Source of the DNA: Paracoccaceae bacterium
GTDB lineage: Bacteria; Pseudomonadota; Alphaproteobacteria; Rhodobacterales; Rhodobacteraceae
Reading direction: 5' to 3'
NCBI GenBank assembly: GCA_007131465.1
Contig: SLQN01000265.1
Location: 1-6,441, forward strand
DNA length: 6,441 bases
The notes beneath the pieces were generated by a model. That model was not told the origin of the DNA. It ran no database searches and was given only the letters and a program-made list of their open reading frames with translations. The translations under genes were made by a program, and so were the position numbers. This document shows, in pieces, positions 1 to 6,441 of the stretch; the first letter of the stretch is position 1; each line of letters starts with the position of its first letter.

Positions 1-599
<599 letters not shown>

Positions 600-680
600 C
601 GGCTAGAGGCAACAACGGCCAGACCGGCATCGGCCGGTGCATCACGTCATCTCTAGCGCCTTGTCGCGCCGAAGTATAGA
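600..680 (-). promoter_or_regulatory. Candidate promoter and structured 5' leader of the helicase gene
   Basis: On the minus strand a TATACT -10-like hexamer lies at 673-678; the -35 is weak, since TTGCCG is present but at a 20-nt spacing. The implied leader of about 65 nt contains two nested inverted repeats: GCTAGAG/CTCTAGC (602-608 with 651-657) enclosing a hairpin ACCGGC-ATCG-GCCGGT (623-638). The outer stem ends three nt before the ATG (597-599), so it would occlude the translation start. No AGGAG-type ribosome site is visible. A temperature- or protein-controlled leader would fit a DEAD-box gene, but that is inference. The stems are short. Confidence 0.4.
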
Positions 681-897
681 GCGATAAGCGCGCGTTCGCG
701 GCAAGGCGTGTCCGTCCCTGCCCTCATGTGGCGCGCCGTCTTTCCCATGGCCTGCAAAGACACGCCTGACCAAAGTCTTGAATATCCGCCTTTCCTTCGC
801 CTGTCAGACGCGGTACCGGGCTTCGGCATGGCGTGTCATACGGAGGTGCGGGGATTGACAGTCGCAAATCCGCCGCAGCCAGCCCCATCCCCAGCAC

Positions 898-927
898 ACA
901 CATGACACTGGCAGACACGACACTGGC
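898..927. repeat. 15-bp tandem duplication inside the transposase relic
   Basis: Two adjacent 15-bp units, acacatgacactggc (898-912) and agacacgacactggc (913-927), match at 13 of 15 positions. On the minus strand they fall in extra sequence between the codons for GAHA and the place where the V-L-D-G-A-G motif of the transposase resumes, so they are part of a lesion of roughly 39 nt and not of the original gene. Confidence 0.75.
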
Positions 928-1156
928 AGGCCCGGTAGCGTGAGCGCCTGCTGCGACGCTCTTCGCGATCTCAGTCAGATGGGCGTTCATGGCCTCGGTC
1001 CTGGCAGCGGGCATGACAAGCGCAGCGGTCGCCCCACGGCCCGGGCCGTCAGCTCGGAAGATGTAGGTTGATTTGTAACTGGTGTCGCGGGCGGCGCGGG
1101 GGCGGGTGGCGCGTTCGGCCCAGGTGCGGGTGAGCGTGCCTTGCTGACCAACCCTC

Positions 1157-1205
1157 GCGTTCGCCGGGAAAACGGTCCCCCGGACCCTTTTCTGCCCCGG
1201 CTCAC
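1157..1205 (-). repeat. Palindromic insertion element, copy A
   Basis: A 49-nt segment absent from the expected transposase reading frame, sitting between VWFQ and ARVGQQ. Its core, 1168-1192, is an inverted repeat about a central base at 1180 (10 of 12 positions pair: gaaa, ggtcc / ggacc, ttttc), with a further GCCGGG/CCCGGC pairing outside it. It aligns without gaps to copy B (1588-1636) at 36 of 49 positions and in the same orientation. It introduces a TGA stop and moves the downstream transposase into another frame. It resembles REP/MITE-like palindromes; the family name is unknown to me. Confidence 0.8.
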
Positions 1206-1587
1206 TCCTGAAACCAGACGTCCAATGGCTTGCCTTGCGCCGCTTCAGGCAGTGCGGCCTTTACCGTGGCGGCGAAGTTCTTTCGAATGCCTCTTGTGTT
1301 TCCGGGTCGGATCTCGGGTGCTGGGGACGCACCGAAAGACGGCGAAACCCGAGCGCCGCAAGCTGCTTGCCAACCGTCTGGTCATCCATGACCACGCCAA
1401 AGCGGTGTTCGATCCTTTGCTTGAGATCACTACGACGCCAGCATACCGCCCCATCGACCGCGGGATGAGGCCCCTTACGCACCATCTGCGCCAGTTCCGC
1501 CTTCTGCTCAGGGCTCAGCAGGGGTGTCGCACCCGCCGAATAGCGTTTCGACAAACCTGTGATCCCCACAGCGTTGTAGCGATGGAC

Positions 1588-1636
1588 CCGTTCGTCGGGA
1601 AATCTGTCCACTGGACAGTTTTCTGATCCTCCTTAC
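1588..1636 (-). repeat. Palindromic insertion element, copy B
   Basis: A 49-nt segment interrupting the transposase between MDRQTL and VHRYN, where the family normally has a short RDW-type linker. The core palindrome ctgtcca-c-tggacag (1604-1618) extends to 1599-1623 with a single mismatch (11 of 12 positions pair). Both copies share the flanks TTCG(C/T)CGGGA on one side and TTTTCTG on the other. The frame shift produced is the same as at copy A, from codons starting at coordinate mod 3 = 1 to mod 3 = 0, which fits insertion of the same net length at both sites. Confidence 0.8.
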
Positions 1637-1810
1637 CGGCAACGTTTGCCGATCCATGCCACAGGTTTCCGCCGCTGTCTTACGATCTGAACCTTCCAGC
1701 ACGAGGGCGATCGCCAGCATCCGTCGCGCAGCCTTCCCATCCTTCATTCGCGCCGCCGCCGCACGAAGATCGCCCGCCGACACGTCCTTCCTTGTGATTT
1801 CAACCGCCAT

Positions 1811-2165
1811 CAGTCCCTCCGCCTTTTGGCGGCAATGATCCCGATTTTCACGCGAAAGGGACTCCCCCGAAGAGTCACAGGCTCGGGCCGCTCGGTTTTC
1901 CATGTTGGTGGACCCAACTTCGGCAGACCGCGCCTCGCAGACCCCTCCCCAGCAGGCCCCTCTTCGGCAGGCCGCTCTTCGGCAGGCCCTTCTTCGGCAG
2001 GTGCGCCATCGGCTGCCGAAGGATAGTGCAGGCGGAAGTGTTGCCCTGGCCCACGCCGGGCCACCATGCCGATTGCAGGCCAAAGTGGCTCCTTCAAACC
2101 TGAGTGATTCATGCCTTTTGCCACGATAGCGCCGAAAGCCCGTCGCCACGGCCCCTCTCTCTATA
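1811..2165. other. Gene-poor stretch between the transposase relic and the multi-PAS gene
   Basis: No gene here is convincing. Minus-strand frames stay open through it, one with a GTG start at 2122-2124 running 104 codons to 1810, but they contain only Glu/Pro/Ala repeats and arginine-rich sequence typical of GC-rich noncoding DNA, with no recognisable domain. It holds a 15-bp tandem array (1918-2021), the ribosome-binding region of the former transposase, and two weak hairpins: CCGCC-TTTT-GGCGG near 1819-1832 and GACTC...GAGTC near 1860-1876. I see no terminator with a T-tract after the multi-PAS gene. Confidence 0.5.
1918..2021. repeat. 15-bp tandem repeat array
   Basis: Three consecutive near-identical 15-bp units, cttcggcaggccgct (1962-1976), cttcggcaggccctt (1977-1991) and cttcggcaggtgcgc (1992-2006), are flanked on both sides by degenerate units back to 1918 and forward to 2021. 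One unit boundary near 1932 is out of phase by one base, so the flanks are diverged and not coding-constrained. In minus-strand translation the array gives Pro-Ala-Glu-Glu-Gly repeats. Confidence 0.8.
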
Positions 2166-3986
2166 TCAGACGCGAAGACGGTTGCCGGCATGGCGCGCCG
2201 TGCGGGGCTTGCGGGGTGGGTCTTCGCCAGCAGTTCCAGCGAAATCAGGCCCGGCACTGGCAGGCGCAACACCGGAAGGCCCCAAACTGACAGGCCCCAA
2301 ACTGACAGGCGGGGGGGCGGGGCGCACGGGGATAGCGGGCGTCGCGGGGGTCAGGTCGTGGGGCATCCTTTTGGGCCAGTCCGTGGAGCGCGCGGTGATA
2401 TCGGGGCGCAGGAGAGCCTCGGCATGCCCATCAAGCGCGAGACCGGCGCGGCGCACGGACTGGTCCTGCGCCTCGAACACCAGCAGCGTGTTGCCGCCTG
2501 CAAGCCGCCTCGCCGTCAGCCGCAGCGCTGCACCGGAGGCGTGCTGCGCCGTGCCGGAAATGACCTTGGTCTCGGTGCGGACCGACACGAATTCGGCCAG
2601 TCGCGCCCAGAAACTTGTCGGCCCGCACGCTTTCGACCAGAGTGCCAATGCGTCAGGCAGGCCGCGGTCAGACAGGTTGGTGCAAGGATCGGCGTCCCAG
2701 AGCCGCGCATAGGCGGCATTTGCCAGCAAGGTCTGACCGTCCAAACCGAAGACGATCACCGCCGGGGCCAACTGGTCGAGCACGCCATGCGCGATCTCGA
2801 TCTCGGCACGGAAGCTTCGGGTCAGGGTTGCCTCGGTGGTAATATCCTGCATGAAGAGCGCTATTGCGCCGCTGGGTTGCGGACGGCCCGTGACAAGATA
2901 GGTCTTGCCGCCACCAAGTGTCCATTCTTCGCAATAATCGCCGTCCTGCGCGGCCTTTTCCAGGTCAAGGATATCGCGTCGCCAGGCATTGAAATCCTTG
3001 GGTTCCGGCAGCATCCGGGCTTCGCGCAGGGAATAGAGCACCTGCTCGAAACTGGGGCGGGCGGCAAGGAACAGGGGCTGCAAGCCGGTCAGATCGACCA
3101 GTGCGGGATTGAACACCTGGAGGCGGCGTTCGGCATCGAACAGCGCCAGGCCGATGGGCAGGCTGGCAAAGGTCCGGGTCAGGGTCTGCACAACTTCGCG
3201 GCGCGCGGCCTCGGATTGCACGGCGGCGTCAATCGGCATGGCATAATGGGTCACCATTGCGTCGCTTGCGACTTCGGAATGTGCATACCAGTTGGTCTGT
3301 TCGCCACGCTCCAGCGACAGCCGCGCCGGGGATTGTGCGCCCTCGGGGTGCGGGAACAGCGCCGGCAGGGGCCAGCTCAGCGCCGGCGCTTCGCCCTGAA
3401 CGTCCTGTAGAGCCTGGATATAGGCCGCATTCGCCCAGACCACCTGACCCGCGCCGTCGCATTGCCACACAAGGCATGGCAGGTTGCGCTGGACATGGCG
3501 CAGGATTGACAGTTCGCGCTGTGCGGCTTCATGGCTCAGCCGGTCGATGGCCACCAGCGCGCCTTCGTCCGAGCCATCGCAAAGCCGCAGCCGCAAGAGA
3601 TTGTCCTGCACCCGGACATCCAGCCGCAGGTCCTGCCCGGCCGAGGGGTGCAGCGTGCACTGGCCTGCCGGGTCGATACGGGCCAAGACCCCCTCGAGAT
3701 CCGGAAAATGTGCAGACAAATAATCCAGTAGCAGCGCCAGCGGGTCCTGCTGCGCAGGCGTGTCTTCCGGTTGCGCCAGTGTCGCGAGCAAATCCTGCGC
3801 CCGGTCGGAACAATCGATCAGCCGGTGATCGCGAAAGATGAACACCGCATCCTGCTGGCTTTGAACAAGGCTGTCGGACCGCTGCGGGCGCCGGCGCGTC
3901 AGCCCGGCCAGAATGGACAGGCAGCCAAGAACGACCAGCGCCGCCGTGGAAACGATGGTCGCACCCAACAAGACCGCCTGCATCAT
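2166..3986 (-). CDS. Membrane-anchored multi-PAS signalling protein lacking a kinase domain (DivL-like candidate)
   Basis: A 606-aa sensor or scaffold protein. An N-terminal transmembrane helix (about 5-28) is followed by three to four PAS-like modules at roughly 41-150, 160-260, 265-390 (with the closing MQDITTEA strand) and 395-510, marked by repeated LxxLP/LAPAV-x-V-F-x-x-D-G/A patterns. The tail (about 545-606) is Pro/Ala/Gly rich and disordered, with a duplicated VSLGP. There is no H-box, N-box or G-box, so no kinase activity is expected. The start is the first of two adjacent ATGs, with GAGGGG six nt upstream. A perfect CtrA-type box lies 53-67 nt upstream, and the exonuclease-fusion gene ends 63 nt before it. 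Tandem PAS modules behind one helix under a CtrA box recall DivL, the PAS protein acting on CckA-ChpT-CtrA; this identity is a hypothesis. The missing C-terminal kinase-like part and the repeat-rich DNA just downstream make truncation possible. Confidence 0.93.
   Translation of the reverse strand: MMQAVLLGATIVSTAALVVLGCLSILAGLTRRRPQRSDSLVQSQQDAVFIFRDHRLIDCSDRAQDLLATLAQPEDTPAQQDPLALLLDYLSAHFPDLEGVLARIDPAGQCTLHPSAGQDLRLDVRVQDNLLRLRLCDGSDEGALVAIDRLSHEAAQRELSILRHVQRNLPCLVWQCDGAGQVVWANAAYIQALQDVQGEAPALSWPLPALFPHPEGAQSPARLSLERGEQTNWYAHSEVASDAMVTHYAMPIDAAVQSEAARREVVQTLTRTFASLPIGLALFDAERRLQVFNPALVDLTGLQPLFLAARPSFEQVLYSLREARMLPEPKDFNAWRRDILDLEKAAQDGDYCEEWTLGGGKTYLVTGRPQPSGAIALFMQDITTEATLTRSFRAEIEIAHGVLDQLAPAVIVFGLDGQTLLANAAYARLWDADPCTNLSDRGLPDALALWSKACGPTSFWARLAEFVSVRTETKVISGTAQHASGAALRLTARRLAGGNTLLVFEAQDQSVRRAGLALDGHAEALLRPDITARSTDWPKRMPHDLTPATPAIPVRPAPPPVSLGPVSLGPSGVAPASAGPDFAGTAGEDPPRKPRTARHAGNRLRV
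2278..2307. repeat. Perfect 15-bp tandem duplication in the multi-PAS gene
   Basis: The unit ggccccaaactgaca occurs twice without mismatch (2278-2292 and 2293-2307). It is in frame and encodes the repeated VSLGP of the C-terminal tail (residues about 561-570). The perfect identity suggests a recent slippage event, which a disordered tail would tolerate. Confidence 0.9.
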
Positions 3987-4038
3987 GCGATTCCCCTCAC
4001 TCTTTCTGAGTTTACGGAACCACTCTGCCGGAAAGTCC

Positions 4039-4053
4039 TTAATCTTCAGTTAA
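4039..4053. promoter_or_regulatory. CtrA-type operator TTAA-N7-TTAAC before the multi-PAS gene
   Basis: TTAA at 4039-4042 and TTAA at 4050-4053 are separated by exactly seven bases, and a C follows on the plus strand: the full consensus known for the alphaproteobacterial cell-cycle regulator CtrA. By eye these are the only two TTAA tetramers in the whole window. The site overlaps the stop codon of the exonuclease fusion (4050-4052). For the minus-strand PAS gene, a weak -10-like TAAACT (4009-4014) would place the box at about -37 to -51 from transcription start, a suitable activator position. It could instead repress a read-through promoter. Confidence 0.6.
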
Positions 4054-6161
4054 CTCTGCCCTGCGGACCCGGATGTGTTGAGATCCTTCAGCAGCCGTCC
4101 ATGGCGGCGCACCTCGCCCAGCACATCGCCGAAGGTGACCAACCCGCGCGCCTTCAGCATCGGGATCAGTTTCAGGAACGCATCCGCCGTGGCAACCGTA
4201 TCACCCAGCGCGGTATGGCGGGCCTCTTCGGGGATGGTGATGCCCAGCCGCGCGGTCAGTGCATCCAGCGAATGCTGTTCCAACTGGCCATAGACCACCG
4301 CCGACAGCAGCACCGTATCCAGCACCGGATTGTCGAAACTGACACCGATGGCCGCTTCGTGGCGGCGCAGGAATTCCATGTCGAACGGCGCATTATGCGC
4401 CACCAGCACTGCCCCGCGCGCAAACTCGTGGAACCGCCGTCCGGCCTCGGCCATGTCGGGCGCGCCCTTGACCATGTCGCCGGTGATGCCGTGCACATCG
4501 GTCGAGCTTTGCGGGATCGGGCGTTTGGGATCGACCAGCGTGTCGAACACTTCGCGCCGGACCCGGCGCCCATTGACCAGCCGCACCCCGGCGATCTGGA
4601 CAATCTCGTCATTCGAAGGGGTCAGCCCCGTGGTTTCGGTGTCGAACACCACATAGGTCAGGTCTTCCAGTCGGCTTTCCAGCACGACAGCATTGCGTTC
4701 CTTCGACAAAAGCTCGAAATCATAGACCACCTCGCGCTCGATCGGGGCGGGGCGGAAGGTGGCGCGGCGGGCATTGGGAATAGGCAGGCGCACACCGGCC
4801 CAGCCATCCGCATGCGCTTCGGTCCAGGCCTCGGTCGCATGGGCATTGAGGACGGCGCGCGGGGTCAGGTCGGGCAAATCGGGATCCAGCGGGTCGTTCA
4901 ACCAGGTGTCGAAATCGCCCACTGGCAGCGCCGTGCCTTGCCACAGAAGGTCAAAGACAGCGCCGGGGCCGTCTTCTTCGGCCAGCACAAGACGGAAGGC
5001 CCGGGCAAGGCCGTTTGCGGACAATCGTTCCCCCAGCCAGCGGAAGAACAGCGCCAGTTCAAACCCGTCGCAGGTCAGAATCAGTTCCGGCCCTTCAGTC
5101 TCCAGCACCAGCCCCAGCGCATCGAACTGCGCGCTGACCCCGTCCATCAGGTCGCGCGAGCGGATCTGGCCCATGGGCCGCCAGTCGCTGCGCCCTTCAT
5201 CATAGCGTTTGCCCAGATCGGTGATCGCTGCGGACAGGCTTTGCACTTCGGCCAGCATCGCGGCGGTCAGGTCGGCAGATTGCGCCATGTTCGCATCTTC
5301 CGACAGCACGCCGATCACGGTCTGCAGATTGGCGGCAGGGCGGCGCACGCGGTCGAAGACCTCGGCCAGCAGCGCCTCACGCGCGGCATGGGTGGCCAGA
5401 TCGGTGGTCACATCGCGCAGCGTCAGCACGAAGCCGGGGCGACGGGCATTGTCGGTGCGGCGCAGCACACGCATCCTGCCCGCCAGCAACCGACCCGTGC
5501 CGGTAGTGGCGCAGATCAGGTCGGTCGCGGCATCCGGGTCGCCCAGCTTGCTCAGCCGGTCATAGGCATGGGTGACGGGGCCTTCGCGCAGATAGTCCAG
5601 AAGGTTGCGGTCCAGCCCCGGTGCGCCGCCTGCCTCCAGAATGGTCACCGCCTGCCCGTTGTAGAACACAAGCTGGTAGTCGGCGGTGCATAGCAGCACC
5701 GCCACCGGCACGTCCGAGAGCAGCTTCTCCAGCCGCGCCTTCTCTGCCGACAGGCGCGCCGTCTCGCGCGCGACCGATTCCGCCAGCGCCGAGCGTGTCG
5801 CGGCCAGCGACCGGGTAATCGCGCCCGCTGCCGGGGCCAGATCGCCCAGATATTTCGCGCGCTCACGCTCGGGGCCGATATCTTCGTTCACATCGGCCAG
5901 CGCGCGGGTGCGGATGGCGCTGGCCAGCGCATCGATGGCGCGGGCGACATGGGTGTCGAACAGATACCAGATGCCGGTCACCAGAAAGACCGTCAGGAAC
6001 CCGCCAAGGATTGCCGCCTGCAGGATCGGCCCGGCCAGCCCCGGAATGTCCGTGCGTGCCACCACGAGCCAGCCCCCGGCCCCGATTGCCGCCACTGCCC
6101 CCACGGCCAGCAGGGCAAAGAACAGCAGGATGCGCAGGCGCAGGCTGAGGCGGTCAAGCAT
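4050..6161 (-). CDS. Membrane PAS / pseudo-histidine-kinase protein fused to a DEDDh 3'-5' exonuclease (DnaQ-like)
   Basis: A 703-aa fusion. Order: two transmembrane helices (about 11-36 and 47-68), a HAMP-like and coiled-coil linker (about 70-148), a PAS domain (about 144-252), a dimerisation-helix-like region (about 256-320) and a shortened ATPase-like fold (about 330-465), then an exonuclease domain (500-690). The exonuclease is intact, with D507 and E509 in FDTETTG, D594 in HNAPFD, and H649 and D654 in HTALGD, the DEDDh set of the polymerase III epsilon family. In the kinase-like part the usual phospho-His position reads VFDRVRRP, with Asp270 where His is expected, and I see no G-box, so it is probably a pseudokinase. 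DnaQ-like proteins of this kind are often annotated as polymerase III epsilon in Rhodobacteraceae, but a membrane-anchored protein is unlikely to be the replicative proofreader. It overlaps the receiver gene by 8 nt, so the two are probably coupled. Substrate unknown. Confidence 0.95.
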   Translation of the reverse strand: MLDRLSLRLRILLFFALLAVGAVAAIGAGGWLVVARTDIPGLAGPILQAAILGGFLTVFLVTGIWYLFDTHVARAIDALASAIRTRALADVNEDIGPERERAKYLGDLAPAAGAITRSLAATRSALAESVARETARLSAEKARLEKLLSDVPVAVLLCTADYQLVFYNGQAVTILEAGGAPGLDRNLLDYLREGPVTHAYDRLSKLGDPDAATDLICATTGTGRLLAGRMRVLRRTDNARRPGFVLTLRDVTTDLATHAAREALLAEVFDRVRRPAANLQTVIGVLSEDANMAQSADLTAAMLAEVQSLSAAITDLGKRYDEGRSDWRPMGQIRSRDLMDGVSAQFDALGLVLETEGPELILTCDGFELALFFRWLGERLSANGLARAFRLVLAEEDGPGAVFDLLWQGTALPVGDFDTWLNDPLDPDLPDLTPRAVLNAHATEAWTEAHADGWAGVRLPIPNARRATFRPAPIEREVVYDFELLSKERNAVVLESRLEDLTYVVFDTETTGLTPSNDEIVQIAGVRLVNGRRVRREVFDTLVDPKRPIPQSSTDVHGITGDMVKGAPDMAEAGRRFHEFARGAVLVAHNAPFDMEFLRRHEAAIGVSFDNPVLDTVLLSAVVYGQLEQHSLDALTARLGITIPEEARHTALGDTVATADAFLKLIPMLKARGLVTFGDVLGEVRRHGRLLKDLNTSGSAGQS

Positions 6162-6441
6162 CGGCGATGCCCTCCTGTGGCAGGCTGCCCCGCTCTGCCG
6201 ACAGGATCTTGCGCACCTGTTCGCGCAACTCCTTCAACTCGAAGGGCTTGGAGATGAACCCGTCCGCCCCCATCGCCATGCCCTTGCGCCGCTCCATCGC
6301 GGATCCGCGCGCGGTCATCATCAGGATGCGCACATCGGCGCAGGCCGGATCGGCGCGCACCGACTGGCAGATCTCATAGCCTGAAACCTCGGGCAGCATC
6401 ACGTCCAGCAGCACCAGATCGGGCTTGCGCTCGCGGATCAT
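6154..6441 (-). CDS. CheY-like response regulator receiver domain protein, 5' end outside window
   Basis: The C-terminal 95 residues of a single receiver domain. Visible hallmarks are the phospho-acceptor Asp in LLDVMLP (13th visible residue), the switch Thr in LMMTARGS (43rd) and the conserved Lys in SKPFELKEL (65th). The acidic pocket residues of the N-terminus, about 40 residues, lie beyond the right edge; the ATG at the edge is an internal Met, not a start. The protein ends about 15 residues after the last receiver helix, so no DNA-binding output domain is attached at the C-terminus and it probably acts through protein contact. The stop TGA overlaps the ATG region of the exonuclease fusion (8-nt overlap), and the latter's ribosome site lies inside this gene. 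A functional link to the downstream PAS proteins is likely; its kinase is not in view. Confidence 0.95.
   Translation of the reverse strand: MIRERKPDLVLLDVMLPEVSGYEICQSVRADPACADVRILMMTARGSAMERRKGMAMGADGFISKPFELKELREQVRKILSAERGSLPQEGIADA
6171..6176 (-). promoter_or_regulatory. Strong ribosome-binding site of the exonuclease fusion, inside the receiver gene
   Basis: A perfect AGGAGG lies nine nt upstream of the ATG at 6159-6161 and within the last codons of the receiver gene. It fixes the start of the 703-aa protein and supports independent or coupled initiation at the 8-nt overlap. Confidence 0.8.

Larger units (their letters stand above)
812..1810 (-). pseudogene. IS630-family transposase, decayed pseudogene
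   Basis: Fragments in successive frames rebuild one IS630-type DDE transposase. The N-terminal HTH part starts at the ATG 1808-1810 (MAVEITRKDV..., AAARMKDGKAARRMLAIAL, through MDRQTL at 1640) and has a good GGAGGG ribosome site upstream. The winged-helix part follows in another frame (1587 to about 1285: VHRYNAVG, LLSPEQKAELAQMV, RFGVVMDDQTVGKQLAALGF). A further frame gives AALPEAAQGKPLDVWFQ (1258-1208) and then a stop. Next come ARVGQQGTLTRTWAERATRP and SYKSTYIF, then LVMPAARTEAMNAHLTEIAK (down to 961). Beyond GAHA the C-terminus is barely legible: a nucleotide trace of the D-G-A-G-W motif and a PPY...SPV echo. Lesions are a one-base loss near 1281-1285, palindromic insertions at 1157-1205 and 1588-1636, a short insertion around 898-935, and loss of the first catalytic Asp. 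I could not identify terminal inverted repeats, so the boundaries of the element are approximate. Confidence 0.9.

Noticed and set aside
724..960. A separate small gene at the left end of the transposase relic
   Set aside because: The ATG used is an internal Met of the transposase (LVMPAARTEAMNAH), and the rest is decayed C-terminus plus an inserted duplication.
1141..1626. 161-codon plus-strand open frame across the transposase relic
   Set aside because: Antisense to recognisable IS630 fragments and built partly from the two palindromic insertions; no protein family is recognisable.
1815..1835. Hairpin CCGCC-TTTT-GGCGG as a rho-independent terminator
   Set aside because: The stem is only five pairs and no T-tract follows on either strand.
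1918..2021. CRISPR-like array
   Set aside because: The units are 15 bp and directly adjacent, with no spacers and no cas genes nearby; it is a simple tandem repeat.
1811..2272. N-terminal extension of the transposase frame up to position 2272
   Set aside because: The codons above 1810 are Arg/Ala/Cys-rich and overlap the end of the multi-PAS gene; the family start MAVEITRKD with its own ribosome site is at 1810.
2190..3410. 406-codon plus-strand open frame opposite the multi-PAS gene
   Set aside because: Gly/Arg/Gln-rich shadow of the minus-strand gene without motifs or a ribosome site.
3771..5693. 640-codon open frame on the plus strand, antisense to the exonuclease fusion and the start of the multi-PAS gene
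   Set aside because: It mirrors two well-supported genes, has a His/Gln/Arg-rich composition with no domain, and is the usual antisense artefact in GC-rich DNA.

Overview
The window reads as GC-rich alphaproteobacterial chromosome, most likely Rhodobacteraceae/Paracoccaceae. I base this on the high G+C third positions, the helicase and PAS/exonuclease protein styles, and a CtrA-type operator. The lineage is an inference from protein and codon style, not from a marker gene. All real genes lie on the minus strand.

Layout in transcription order (high to low coordinates): (1) the C-terminal two thirds of a CheY-like receiver protein runs in from the right edge. (2) It overlaps by 8 nt a 703-aa membrane protein that joins two transmembrane helices, a PAS domain and a degenerate histidine-kinase-like core to an intact DEDDh 3'-5' exonuclease domain of the DnaQ type. 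(3) After 63 nt comes a 606-aa membrane-anchored multi-PAS protein with no kinase domain. A perfect TTAA-N7-TTAAC box, the classical CtrA site, sits in front of it and overlaps the exonuclease stop codon. (4) About 350 nt follow without a convincing gene, holding a 15-bp tandem repeat array. (5) An IS630-family transposase pseudogene is broken by a one-base deletion, two related 49-nt palindromic insertions and a short 15-bp tandem duplication, and its C-terminus is decayed. (6) About 130 nt (roughly 680-811) hold no feature I can support. (7) The 5' part of a DEAD-box RNA helicase gene, with a structured leader, runs off the left edge.

The right half looks like a signalling operon. The receiver and exonuclease genes are almost certainly translationally coupled, and the PAS gene may be co-transcribed with them, fired separately by CtrA, or both. 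Neither large protein keeps a working kinase core, so any phosphoryl donor for the receiver must lie elsewhere. The middle of the window is a decaying mobile-element scar, and its most notable content is the pair of diverged palindromic elements inserted into the dead transposase.
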